NCBI GenBank assembly: GCA_021397845.1
Contig: CM038039.1
Coordinates: forward strand, 7,805,731-7,869,730
DNA length: 64,000 bases
Origin: Areca catechu
Taxonomy: Eukaryota > Streptophyta > Magnoliopsida > Arecales > Arecaceae
Direction: 5' to 3'
A program made the position numbers and the translations under genes. Positions 10,208 to 22,248 of the stretch are shown one piece after another; position 1 is the stretch's first letter; each line of letters opens with the position of its first letter. Under the pieces are notes generated by a model that was given only the letters and a program-made list of their open reading frames with translations, ran no database searches and had not been told where the DNA came from.

Positions 10208-13200
10208 ATGAAAGTTCTAATTTGGAATGTTTGAGGGACGGGAAAATCTTCCTTTAACTCTACTTTTCATAGACTGGGGTAGCAGTACCATCCAAAATTA
10301 TGTGTTCTTTTTGAAACTAAACTTTATAGTCCTAGATTAGAGTGCTTTCGTCGGTGCCTGCCAGTCAATTAGGATTTTTATGCCATTGAGTTCCAAGGTC
10401 TGTCAAGTGGAATCATTGTGGTTTGGAAGCGGGGGACAGCAAGAGTAGATATTTTCCATTGTTGTTCCCAACAATTGGCTATTGTTATCACTGAAATGAG
10501 TGGGTTTACTTAGCTTCTTTTGGGGGTGTATGGTAGTATTGATTACAGGGAGCGGAGGATCCTGTGGCGAGAGGTAATGGCATTGATTGATCATAGTGTT
10601 CGACAATAGTGGTGGGCGATTTTAACTGTATCCTTGGGCCTGAGGATAAGAGAGATGGCATACCATTTATGGAAGATACTGGTTTCCGGGAGTTTGGGCA
10701 CTTTTTGTATTCTAATGGCTTGGTGGATTTAGGGTTTGTTAGCCATCGCTATACTTGGTGTAACAACCGATCTGGAGGGGCTAGGGTTTAGAAAAGAATT
10801 GACAAAATCTTCTCCATCCTAGCTAGCTTTAGTGGTTTTGTGTGCACCTTGTCTGACATCTTGCTAGAATTACCTCAGACCATTGCCCGGTATTACTCTC
10901 TACTGATTCTTTGGCTTCTTATCACTCTCCTTTCAGGTTTAAAAAGTTTTGGCTAGCCTACCCTCAAGCTTGAAAGATTGTTAGGAAGGTGTAGAGGATG
11001 CCAGTTCAGGATAATGCTAGATACCAGATTTCTCGCAAGTTTGAGTTGACAAAAAGGCGGCTCCTTTGTTGGAATAGGGAGGAAGTGGGTAATATTTTCT
11101 CCAGATTGGAGACTGTGGAGAAATCTATTCTTCACCTTCAAGAGTAGGAGGAGAGGGAAGGAGCTTTGATCGAGGATGCTCTGTCCAATTTGTGGAACCA
11201 CTTGGCTACCCATCACTCTCTTCTTCATCAGCAGGAGGTGTTCTAGTAGCAGAAATCCATAGTGCAGTGAATAAAGGAAGGGAATAGGAACACCCATTTT
11301 TTTATCAGGCTACTATTGTCCACAGACAGAAATTGGATTAGAACTCTTCGGTCTCCTGAGAGACACTGGATGGAGGATGAGGCTGATATCAGGCAGGTGA
11401 TCATTTCTTTCTTCAGATCCAGGTGGACTGATTCCATCGGGGACCATACCATCTTTGATACTCCTCTTATGGACTTGGTTACTCGGGAAAACTGGTCTCT
11501 CCTCATGCCTATTTCCGAGGACGAGATCCAGACTATCTTGTGGTCATTACTTGAGGATAAAGCTCTTGATCTGGATGGGTTCTCACATTGTTTCTTTAGG
11601 CAATTTTGGTTTGTTATCCGTGGGGACGTTGTTGCTGTAGTGCGGGAGTTCTTTGTGTCTGCTCAAATGCCTGACTCATGGAAGAAGATTTTTGTCTCTC
11701 TCATTCCTAAACGGAGTGATACTTGTGAATCAGGCCACTTTAGGCCTATTAGCTTGTGCAATACCCTCTATAAAATTTGTGCCAAGCTGATGGTCAATAG
11801 GATGAAGCCTATTCTGTCTCGCCTTATTAGTCTTGAGCAGGGTTTATTTGTAGCTAGTCGATATATTTCTAATAATGTTCTTATTGCTCAGAAGTTTATG
11901 TATGATTTCTGGAGAGCTCCTATTCATCACAGTCTTATGGCAATCAAGTTGGACATGGAGAGGGCCTATGATCGGATGCACTGGAAGTTCTTGGAGAAGG
12001 CGCTATTAGATTTTGGCTTTCATTGTTGGTGGATAGCCCTGATTCTAGCTTGTGTTCTGAGGCCTTCCTTTGCTATCTTGATCAATGGTACTCCTTCAAA
12101 GTCTTTCATCTTCAGCATTAGCCTTCGTCAAGGGTGCCCTCTTTCTCCTTATTTGTTCATTTGGTGGCTGACTCTTTATCGCGAATGTTGCGGGCTGTGG
12201 CACGGGATTCAGATCTTCATCCTTATGCCCTGCTTCCAGTGCCCACCCGATCTCGCACCTTTTATTTGTAAATGATTGCTTGCTATTGGGACGTGCCTCT
12301 GTCATATGTGCACAGGGGTTCAGGAAGATTCTGGAGAATTATCATCTTTCTTCGGGCCAAAGAGTGAATCTCCCTAAATCTGAGATTCCCTTCAATCCGA
12401 AGACTCCGGCTCAGATTAGACATCGCATTCGGGACATCCTCGGGATCACTGAGTCATAGGGTGTTTTACAGTACCTAGGGGGTAGACTCCTGCAGGTAGA
12501 GTGTGGTCATATGGTGCAGGTGGTTTAGGAGAGGGTGGAGGGATGGCAAGGCAGAGCTTTATTTTTGATGGGCAGGACAACTTTGATAAGATCAATTATC
12601 ACATCTCAACTAGTTTATATGCTCTCCAATGTTGTCCTTCTTAAGTCAGTGGTCCTCAAGGTGGAGCAACTTATCGATCATTCTTGTGGGGTTCTACTTC
12701 TAAGGGCGAAAAGTTCATCTTCTAGGCTGGCATGCTATTTGCTTGCCTATCTAGGATGGGGGTCTCGGCATCCACTCACTTATTGCTAGGAGAGAAGCTT
12801 TGCTGACTAAATATGTTGCCAGGTTCTTGTTATGCCCAGATAGTCTATGGACCTCTATGATGATGGCCAGATATGGCTCCTTACCTACGGAGAGGGGTGT
12901 TTAGCAAGGGCATGTTGGTTCTGCTATTTGGAGAGAGATGGTTGTTAGAGCCTCGGATGTGATTTGCCAGACGAGATGGATTGTGGGGGATGGTCGGCGC
13001 ATCAGCTTCTTGCATGATCCTTGGATTGCGGGGATCCCTTTGGTTCGTTGGCCTACTTTTATCTCCACGGATATTTCGGATTCTATTTTAGTTTCTGATT
13101 TACTGATCTTGGATGGCACTCAGTGGAATGTGGAGATGGTCACTCGGATCTTTAGGGACCTTGTAAATTCTGTGATCCGTGCCTTCCTTTCGTAAATTCT

Positions 13201-14288
13201 GGATAGTGTGGGGATCATCGTCCTTCCCAGAGTTCACATGTCAGACTTGTATCCCTTGTTTTGTCAGTTGTCACAATGAATGCTAGATATTAGCTAGGTT
13301 TGGAGGTTGGTGGTATACCCTAGAGTAAGCATGTTTATTTGGAAGGTTGTGTGGCATCACCTCCCTACTAGAGCTTTTCTGATTTCTAGAGGTCTGCACC
13401 TGCCTTCTGTCCATCCTGCTTATAAGGAGGATGGAGAGACACTTGTGCATGTTCTTTTCTTATGTACGTGGGCCCGACAGGTCTGGAGGTTGGTTGACCT
13501 GGATGGCTTCCTTCTACAGGAATCGAACATAGTGGATACTTTTCTAGAGCTTCTCCGGCCAACCAGTGGATATTCTTTTCACTCTCTGTTGGCCTATCTA
13601 GCTTACCATATCTGGCTTACCAAGAATGCCATGATTTTCAGCTCTTCTAAATGCATTGCTAATGTTATAGTGGAACGAGCCTGAGCTCATGCGGACGAGT
13701 ATGTGTTGTTAACCAAGTCAACCACGGAGACCTGGGATTTCAGTGATGCTCTTCGAGTGCCCCGTCAGATTTTTATTTCTTGGAAGTCTCCTCCTCCAAG
13801 GTTTTTCAAGGTCAACTTTGATGGGAGTGTCAGGGATAGACGGGGTGGAGCCAACTTTGTTATTCGGGGTTCTAGACTTGGTATTATTGCTGTTGGGGGG
13901 AGTTTTCTTTTCGAGCCGACTGTCCTGATGGTGGAGCTTTGAGATGCTTGGGCTGGCATAGTCTATGAACAGAAGATTTTACAGGTGGACCACCTTATTA
14001 TCAAGAGTAATTCAGTCACTGTCATCACTTAGATCAGGGAAGCTGAGGTCGATGTCCTTGCATTCTTTTATCCATGATATTGCTCTTCTTTTGCAGGGAT
14101 GCTCGGATATTATAGTTAGACATATTTATCGAGAGGCGAACTCAACGATGGATTGGATTGTCTTCTTTGTCGTCAATCACTCCGATAATATATTGTGGAC
14201 TAGTTTAGGGGATACCCGTGGTCTTCATCAAAACATTTTCCTTTCTGATTATCTTGGTTGTATTCATTCTAGGATCCCAAAGCTCGTT
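10208..14288 (+). pseudogene. LINE A ORF2: endonuclease, reverse transcriptase, RNase H, broken
   Basis: Begins at an ATG at 10208 (MKVLIWNV, then TGA where Arg is expected). The AP-like endonuclease includes VVGDFN at about 10609. The reverse transcriptase is clearest at 11316-12275: SWKKIFVSLIPK, FRPISLCNTLYKI, LDMERAYDRM and SLRQGCPLSP. A frameshift near 12160 follows, and the catalytic FADD box reads FVND in the other frame (about 12260), so the first aspartate is lost. Further fragments lie at 12535-12789 and 12938-13195. A zf-RVT-like block (VSMFIWKVVWHHLPTRAFL) is at 13307-13500. An RNase H domain starts near 13790 (FKVNFDGSV). At least eight disabling changes are visible. Confidence 0.88.
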
Positions 14289-14302
14289 AAAAAAAAAAAA
14301 AA
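14289..14302 (+). other. Poly(A) tail of LINE A
   Basis: Fourteen consecutive A residues directly after the RNase H region, marking the 3' end of the LINE and its plus orientation. Confidence 0.75.
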
Positions 14303-14374
14303 TCTTATCAAGGCACCTTACATGATTGTGCTCTTATTTATTTATTTATTATTATTATTTTTTAAATTTCCGAA

Positions 14375-16205
14375 AGGAAGGCACGAATCACAGAATTTAC
14401 GAAAATAGGTGTTTTTGGCTGACGTAGACATGCGGCGCCAAAAACACCTGCCACGTGGCAGGTGGGTTGGCAGCTCGGTTGAAATCGTCTTTAGAAAGAC
14501 GATTTCATACTGAGAAATTGTTTTTCTAAAAGACGATTTCAGGCTTTCCCCCACTATCCATGCATAGCCTGAAAAATCGTCTTCGGTAAAGATGATTTCT
14601 CAATTTGAAATCATCTTTTTCAAAGACGATTTCAAACTGATAATTTCATAAATTCCTAAAATGCCCTTTTAAAAAAATTCAAAAATAACTATGAATGGTA
14701 TTTTCATAATTAAAAGAATGGTATTTTCGTAATTAAACCAAATTTTATGGAAGGTATTTTGGGAAATAAATGTTCTCGCTTCAAATCCGATTTTTAAAAA
14801 TTTAATTTCCAAAATACCCTCCATAAAGTTTGGTTTAATTACAAAAATATTATTAATTTAATTACAAAAATACCATTCATAGCTATTCGAATTTTTTTAA
14901 AAGACATTTTAGAAATTAAATAAAATTCTAATAAATGCGTCTAACACCCATAAATGCTATTTTTTAAATTAAATTTTAATCTAATAAATTTTTTAAAAAA
15001 TATGTAACAAAATTTAAAAGATATAATAACATTACTTTAAAATAAAATTAATTTAAAAAATATTATAATATATTTTTATATTATAATAAATATTTTATAT
15101 TCTAAAATATTATAATAATATTTTATATTTATTATGATACCCGGTACGGCTGCCGGTCCGGCCATCGGTCCCGACCCCCGCTTTAGCCGCCGGTCTAGGC
15201 CCCTGGTCCAGGCTCGGTCCGGTCGGTGGTACGACCACCGGTACGGCCGCCAGTCCGGTCCTGGTAATATATTTTAAAATAAAATTAATTAAAATAACAT
15301 TAATTAAAAATAAAATTAATTACAAGATATTAGTCTGGCCCCTAGTGACCGTACCGGGGTGGTACAGGGGGCCGTACCGATGGCCGGACCAGCGGTAAGT
15401 ACCGGGGCCGTACCGACGGTCGGACCGGGGCCGGACCGGGGGTCGTACCGGGGGTATCATAATTATTATAAAATATTATTATAATATTTTAGATTAAGTT
15501 TTAGAATATAAAATATTTATTATAATATAAAAATATATTATAATATATTATTATAATATTTTTTAATTAATTTTATTTTTAATTAATGTTATTCTATCTT
15601 TTAAATTTTGTTATATATTTTTTAAAATTTTATTAGATTAAAATTTAATTAAAAAAATAGCATTTATGGGATGTCAGATGCATTTATTAGAATTTTTATG
15701 TAATTCCTAAAATGCCCTTTAAAAAAAATTTGAATAATTATGAATGGCATTTTTATAATTAAATGAATGGTATTTTCATAATTAAACTAAACTTTACCGA
15801 GGGTATTTTGAAAATTAAATTTGTAAAAGTCGGATCTGAAACGAGAACAGTTATTTTCCAAAATGCCCTTCGTAAAGTTTGGTTTAATTATGAAAATACC
15901 ATTCATTTAATTATGAAAATGCCATTCATAATTATTTTTGAGTTTTTTTAAAAAGATAGTTTAGAAATTTATGAAATTTTTCGGTTTAAAATCGTCTCTG
16001 ATAAAGACGATTTCCCAGGTCAGCACAGACATGCGTGAAAAAGCTTGAAATCGTTTTTTGGAAAGACAATTTCTCGACATGAAATCATTTTTTCCAAAGA
16101 TGATTTCATCCCAGCTGTCAATCCCCTATCACGTGGCAGGTATTTTTGGTACTACATGTCTTAAAAATATCAATTTTCATAAAAATTCCTTCTGACATTT
16201 ATTCT
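14375..16205. mobile_element. Foldback (long terminal inverted repeat) transposon, no coding capacity
   Basis: A 1.8 kb giant palindrome. The left arm starts around AGAATTTACGAAAATAGG and includes CACCTGCCACGTGGCAGG. The right arm contains the reverse complement (CACGTGGCAGGTATTTTTGG, about 16130-16149) and ends near 16205. Within each arm are several small hairpins of the type AAATCGTCTTT...AAAGACGATTT (14481-14506, 14575-14600, 14605-14632 left; 15988-16010, 16047-16072, 16079-16108 right). Each arm also has a second-level AT-rich palindrome (about 14665-14905 and 15720-15960). The centre (15130-15460) holds two GC-rich inverted blocks with CCGGTACGGCC motifs. No open frame of interest. The type (MULE-like foldback or other) is not resolved, and no target duplication was found by eye. 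Confidence 0.7.
14481..14506. repeat. Perfect 12-bp-stem hairpin in the foldback arm
   Basis: GAAATCGTCTTT and AAAGACGATTTC are separated by two bases (AG). It is the best preserved of at least six similar hairpins in the two arms. Confidence 0.9.
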
Positions 16206-16957
16206 CAGAATTTTTTTTTTTAATATTAAAAAAAAAAATTCCGGACCGCGGGGCTCGCAAGCGTGAACCCTCCACAAAATTAACAGAATGTCAGCACAGA
16301 TTAGCTTTAGGTTAACGACAAAATTTAATGATACGTGCCGCACGTGCTGTAGCCCGTATGCTACATTGCGAAAGGAATGGCCGCGAGGAGATGATGTGGA
16401 CGTCCTGGCGCTTTCCTGACCCACGTGGCAACTTCGCATCCGGCCTCCACCAATTCTCTCTCCATGCCGGGAGACGGCGACGGGCCGAAAGGGGTCGATA
16501 GAGCGGGCCCCACCGCTGTTCCCCCTTCCCCTCCCTCCGAGAGTGGCATCTGACTCTGAAAAGAAATGCGACCCCCCACGAAATGGCATCGCGCCACTGT
16601 CCAGTGACACGTGGCTCCGGCACCGGGCCAGTCTCCGCCAGCGCGGGCCCCGCTTCGCTCTCATCCGACTGAGACCTCTAGTTGATCGACACCTGGACTG
16701 GGCGCTTCGCATCAAGGCTGGAGACGGGTCCGGCGGCCATCCCACTGCGGTGGTCGGCACGAAAGATCTCGTTCTCGTGAAGATTGCTGCGCCAACGCGG
16801 CAGTTTCTGGCTGGCCGTTATCAGATCTCTCTCTCTCTTTTATTGAGATGCCTTGGAGATGTCGTTGGCTCGAAGGATGCCGGCTTCAATGCTTCCTATA
16901 TCACTCTCACACGCACACACTCTCTCTCTTCTATTCCCTACGGCTCTGCTTAGTTAC
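16206..16957. promoter_or_regulatory. GC-rich, G-box-containing promoter-like region
   Basis: A sharp rise in GC and CpG content against AT-rich neighbours, with three CACGTG cores at 16341-16346, 16422-16427 and 16608-16613. A TATATCA stretch near 16898 is followed by CT-rich initiator-like DNA (ACACACTCTCTCTCTTC). This resembles a plant promoter and transcription start. The likely leader breaks off where the Harbinger-type DNA begins near 16950. No coding sequence follows that I can assign. Open frames on both strands of this GC-rich stretch look like composition artefacts. Promoter function is inference. Confidence 0.4.
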
Positions 16958-17119
16958 GGAATAAGACATCGATTAAGGAGAATAAATTTTTTATTCTTCC
17001 AAACAGTTCCAGGTTTGAAGGAAAAAAGAAGATTATTTATTATGGTCAAATTTTATTATTCCAAAATTTTAATTTTATGGATCATCATGGAATTAGGTAA
17101 TTCCTGATTCAGAATTTCA

Positions 17120-17450
17120 GGAGCAGGCGTGTCATTTATTTTCTCCAGAAAGTTCTTTCTTCTCCCCTCCCGAAGCCAGTGGAATCCTCGTCCTCGTCCT
17201 CATCTCTCCCTCCGTTCTCCTCTCCGTCTCCGAGCTTTTCTCTCGTCGTCGAAGATCCATCGAAGTGGCTGTTTGTCACTTGAGGTAAGCCATGTTTTCA
17301 TCTCTCCCTCCGTTCTTCACTCCGTTCTTCGAGCTTTTCCCTCCGTTCTCCGTTCTTCAATCTCAGTACATGGTGTTTGGAGCACGATGTTTGGAGGGAG
17401 GAGTAGAGGAAAGGGAGAAAAAGAGTAGGTTTTTATCTTATTTTTTTCCC
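17120..17450 (+). promoter_or_regulatory. CT-rich leader region of the Harbinger SANT/Myb-like gene
   Basis: C/T-rich sequence with TCTCCCTCCGTTCTCC-type phrases and a possible donor site GAGGTAAGCC near 17281. It looks like a first non-coding exon of a transposon transcript. About 1.4 kb of AT-rich sequence to 18873 would be intron. No protein domain is present. Low confidence. Confidence 0.3.
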
Positions 17451-18873
17451 CCCTTTTTTTAGTTAGATCTAACCGTAGGTTTTCATCTTTCAATGTCCCA
17501 TTTCTCCATTTAAGATGTGGTTATAGACAGGGGTCCTGCTTTCTTTGATACTGTAGTCTTACGGTTATCCAGTATGTCATTCTGATTTCCTCCTTTTTAA
17601 GTCAAGTCTCTTTATGGATTTCATTGCATCGAAACTTCTGAAAGAGTTTATTCATTGTATTTTTTTCTGAAATGATGTATCAAGAGATTTTTTTTTGGAC
17701 AATTTCCCATTTATGATCTTAGGTTTGTGGTTGTCTATGATATGTTCAATCTAGGAGCTGCCACTATTTTCTTATGTTCGATCTCCATGTCCATCTGTTT
17801 GCATTTGAAGAGTCAAGTGTCATATCCATTACAAATCAATTGTATCAACTTGTAGATAATGTTCTAGAAAAAGCATTGGGAGAAGAGGAGTACATTGTAG
17901 CAAAGTTCTGATGTTGGTGTTCTTTGATTGCTAGCAAATAAACTTCATGCCTTTTCATTTTGTTTATGATTACAGTTTATGAAATTCCTTAATGTGCTAT
18001 TATGATAAATTTATACTATTATGGTAAATTTATACTGTATAATTTAGTGCATATCTTTTCATAGCATGAGTATTCTGATTCACATAATAGACGGTAGGTT
18101 ATTTTAGCATTACATTTGCTGCTCTACATGATTTGCATTTTGAATCTTCTTTAAGCAAGTAAATTTGTTCCTCTGCAATTTTTTTTTCAGAATGTTACTT
18201 TTTCTTTGAAAAATTGATTGCTTTGTGTCTCTTGTTTGTTATATATGCAAGTTATTTGTGGAGTTTCTTTGATAGAAAGGGCACTGACTACACTGTAAAC
18301 CTAACATAGGTTTATTATCAATGGGGCTTCATTGCTTGACATCGGTTCACTCCCAAAAAATTAGATTTGACATACCTTCAGAGCACGCTAGTCTGAATAA
18401 AATCTTTGCAAGTGCATAGAGATCAAAATGTGCTAACTTCATGAACATCTTGCTTTCTAGTTTTATGTTCGATTTATGTTTATTTTTACAATTTATATCG
18501 GGCGAGATAACAGTGCCAATATTTAAACTTATATGGCAACTAGGTAGTGCCCGATACTGACAGCGATGCAATTATCCGGCATCGCAGTCCAGATGAAAAC
18601 CTTAGGGACCACCTGATAATGTTTAGCAAAAAGTGCATCTCTATAATGTTCTGTAGTACTTCATATTATTGTATGATACTCATTAATAATGACTCCACCT
18701 AGGGTTTATGAACTTGTATTTGTACGATAGTTGGGATGATAGATGGGTTGGTATGAGAGAGATCTTGTTTTTGGTCTTCCCTATTATTCAAAGTTAACAT
18801 ATTTACATGATGTTCGCTTGTAGTATTTTATCTGACGAATGTTTCTTGGATTCAAGTTACAGTTGTTTCTAAA

Positions 18874-20279
18874 ATGTCCAAATCACATGATAAGAGTGAA
18901 CAAGATGTTGGAGGTTCCTCACGTTGAAGGGCACCTAATTGGACGGATTCCCTCGACATGATCATGATTTCCTTAATGCAGCAAGAATACGATGAAGGTA
19001 ATTGTATAAATGGAACCTTCACAAAGGAAACATGGAAAAGATGACCTTGTCTTTTAATCAACAAACAAGGAAGAGTTTTACATACCCCAACCTGAAGAAC
19101 AGGCTGAAGGTCCTCAAAAAAACCTTCAATCTTTATTTCAACCTTGCTAATCGATCGGGTTGGGGCTGGGATCCTGTACTGAAGGTGCCTACTCCCGGTG
19201 ATGAACAGATGTGGGAGGAGATCATTGTGGTGAGTGCTTTGTAGCTAATACCATTCTAACCAAGTGTTAAATATATCAATTTATGTAGTTAACACGTACA
19301 CCTGTATGATGTACAGGTGAATAAAGCTTATGCCCGCATTAAGGATAAGCCTTTCCCTGCCTATGAAGATCTAGAGATCTTGTTTTCTAGAACCACAGCC
19401 ACCGGTAGGCGCGGGGCCATATCTGTTTTACCGGAAGGTGTATCGGATAATTCAATGTCCGATGATGAAGGACAGATGGCAAACTTTGATTTCTTGTATA
19501 TTAGGCAATCCTCACAAAATACTGACCGCATATTTGCTGCTTCATTCTACCATTTGGAAGATTCAGATGAAAGCAGGTCAGATGAAGCACCCAACATCCC
19601 GCCCGCATGTACCTCGACACCCGTAACTGAACCAGTTTCTGAAGGATGGCTTTCCTCTTCTAGCAAAAAGAGTAGGAGGTCAAATTCCCAGACCGGTAGG
19701 TTATGTCGATCTCGGATTAGTAGTGATGCAAGTGATGCACTACAAGAGATCACTGAAGAAGGAAGAAAAAGATTGAAAATTGCAAACGAGCTTCTACGTA
19801 AGGAGAAGCTTGGTAGGCCAAATGTTTATTCTATTGCTCAATGCATGACTAAGTTGGAGAGTTTACCCGGAATTATACCTGAATGCATAATAGGTGCATT
19901 CGAAATTTTCAAAAATGAGGACAATCGATGGTTCTTTATGAACTATGATGGGCATGTTTTGGATGCATGGCTTCAGCGACAACTGTCCGAATTTAATCAA
20001 GGCCCTAGATCGATGCAAGCTTCTCCTGCATCAAATGTCTATGTCCCAAACATTTACACTCCAACTTCCATGCATGATGTCCACAGAGTTGTCCCAAATT
20101 ATTTTATGAATCCGTCTATGAATCCAAACATTCACTCTACACCACATATGTTTAGTTCGACTTCTATGCAATCAGGAATTCAAGGTGGTACACCATCATT
20201 CATGGACCAAGTTTTTAGGGCTAGTACTAGAGGTAGCCCAAGTACAGCTCATTCAACATCTACTGAACACAGCTCATAA
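18874..20279 (+). pseudogene. Harbinger SANT/Myb-like DNA-binding protein (Myb_DNA-bind_3 type), broken
   Basis: In PIF/Harbinger elements this second protein binds the transposon ends and helps the transposase act in the nucleus. The start MSKSHDKSEQ at 18874 runs into TGA at 18925. The Myb/SANT-like fold then reads NWTDSLDMIMISLMQQEY and FTKETWKR, with a +1-type frameshift near 19045, followed by SFTYPNLKNRLKVLKKTF and GWGWDPVLKVPTPGDEQMW. An 87-bp intron (19230-19316; GTGAGT...TACAG) joins to VNKAYARIKDKPFPAYEDLEI, the typical end of this domain. The C-terminal 250 residues are Ser/Pro/Met-rich with little recognisable structure. Exon 2 (19317-20279) is fully open; the damage is limited to exon 1. 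The gene lies 430 bp upstream of the transposase, same strand. Confidence 0.85.
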
Positions 20280-20710
20280 TTTTTCGGTACAAGCTCTTCT
20301 GCACCACGAAATCATCTGATGACACTTACAAACATGATTGACGGATGACATACTGTGTTTCTATGTCTGTTGAAGTTAACATTATCCTTAATTACTTTAC
20401 ATATGTTTGAACAATGTATTATTATAAGTGCTGTATGTTTGTATTGCTATTTTTATGTTTACTTAAATGTTCTACATTTGTGCATGCTGTTATGGAATCA
20501 TCATAGGATATATGTATCTGTATCTTTTTGGCCTTAATATCAATGAAATAGTACTTAAATCTCTCTTTTGTATTTCTATATTTGTTTCTTTATAATTTTA
20601 TTAGGCAATCCATATTGTTCTATTAGTTTTAATGTTTATGTATTGATGATATGAATTAAAGAGGAAGTATATTTTATAAGTCCATTTCTAATCCCATATA
20701 TTTTATTTAG

Positions 20711-22139
20711 ATGTCTTCCCCGAATCAGTTATTGCAATTCATTATTGGTAAGGAAGGTTTTTGGGATGATGTTGTTATGACATTGTTAAGTACAGGACTG
20801 ATTTAGTTGGAGGATTATAACATACATTACAGGAGACCATGTCGAACTCGTCCATTTTCAGGTCACAATCTGATTACAGACATTATGAGTGGTCATTCTG
20901 ACAGGGGTTACTCTCATTTTAGAATGACAAATAATATGTTCCAACAATTAGAATAGCTGCTTGTCTCACGAGGAGTTATAAGTGGCACTCGCAACGTAAC
21001 CTCTACCAAACAATTGGCTTTATTTTTGTACCACGTAGGGCATGGGGTCAGGAATAGAGTTTTGTCCGAAATTTTTCAACATTCAGGTGAGACGATATCA
21101 AGATATTTTAACAAAATTCTTAAAGGGATTTGTTCCCTAAAGCATGATTTCATAGTTCAACCATCTGCTGATGTGGGTGTGCATCCAAGAATACGTGATA
21201 ACAACCTCTTGTATCCATACTTCATGGTATAATTCAAAGCTTTATCTAATTACTATTGCTACGTTATATTCGTGATTTGATTTACTTTGGGTATGTGTCA
21301 TCAAAGAATGCTGTAGGCGCTGTTGATGGTACACACATACCTGCCCTAATAAAGAAGAGCAAACAACCTCGATTCAGGAATCGCAAAGGAACACTTTCTC
21401 AAAATGTTATGGTAGCTGCTTCATTTGATCATACTTTTCTTTTTATCTGTACTGGCTGGGAGGGCTCTGCAGCTGACATGCGTATTTTGCGTTGGTGTGT
21501 GGAGTCCGGTGGTTTCATGGTTCCTGAAGGTATCGAATGCCATATGAATAATAAATTTCATGGGATATCGTTGACACTGTCATTGAGTTAATTTAAACAA
21601 ATTTTAAACATTTCAGGAAATATTACCTTGTAGACTCTGGATATGCGAATACCAATAAGTTCCTGGCTCCTTATCGGGAAAATAAGTATCACCTGAGTAC
21701 ATTCAACAATCCTCGAACTCAACGATATTCAAACAATCGAGATCTATACAATCACAGACATGCACAATTACGCAATTGTGTAGAGAAGGCCTTTGGGATT
21801 TTGAAGAAACGTTTTAAGATTTTGAAGACTGCTATACCGTTTTTATTCAAGGTACAGAAGCGGATAGTAATGGCTTATTGCATTATTCATAATTTCATAA
21901 GACGCAACCAGGGTAATGACAAGTACTTCAACATGTCATTAGCACCAATGCCTCCTGACCATGATGAGGATGACATAGATCCTTTGCTAATTATCGGTGA
22001 TAATGAATGTCATAGAGGGGAAGATCTACGTAATTCTATATCAAATAGGCTATGGGTTGATCATCTACAATGGGTATGTGCAAATGAACATAAAGCAAAT
22101 GACACACCTTTTTACCCCTATACATTGGGTTTTATTTGA
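20711..22139 (+). pseudogene. Harbinger DDE transposase (HARBI1-like, DDE_Tnp_4), broken
   Basis: Catalyses element excision and insertion in active copies. It starts MSSPNQLLQF at 20711. In-frame TAG codons at 20804 and 20954 kill the N-terminal part; the helix-turn-helix-like segment follows (FQHSGETISRYFNKIL, about 21078). Two short introns fit the sequence: 21227-21306 (GTATAA...TCAAAG) and 21530-21616 (GTATCG...TTTCAG). The three catalytic acids are present: Asp in AVGAVDGTH, Asp in YYLVDSGYA and Glu in NCVEKAFGILKKRF. The frame then stays open to 22139. A normal-length protein with only two stops suggests a fairly recent loss of function. Confidence 0.88.
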
Positions 22140-22248
22140 TAAATTGTTTGGTACTAACTGTTGTTAATTTACATTACTACACGACGTATAAAGTGATGTT
22201 TTTTTTTGTTATACAGGAATGCGAGTTTCTCGTTAACTACCTCCAGTA

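Larger units (their letters stand above)
8116..14302 (+). mobile_element. LINE (plant L1-type) element A, decayed, with poly(A) tail
   Basis: A non-LTR retrotransposon: ORF1 (DUF4283 plus zinc knuckle) from 8116, then ORF2 with endonuclease, reverse transcriptase, zf-RVT-like and RNase H regions, ending in a 14-A tail at 14289-14302. It looks full length or nearly so, but every frame is broken by stops and frameshifts and the RT active site is altered, so it is dead. No convincing target duplication could be read by eye. Confidence 0.88.

Noticed and set aside
7950..14320. Target duplication for LINE A (TCTTATC after the tail against TCTTTATC near 7982)
   Set aside because: Match is imperfect and too short to separate from chance.
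16170..16760. 196-codon minus-strand frame in GC-rich DNA
   Set aside because: Arg/Gly/Ser-rich composition, overlapping open frames in several registers, no domain.
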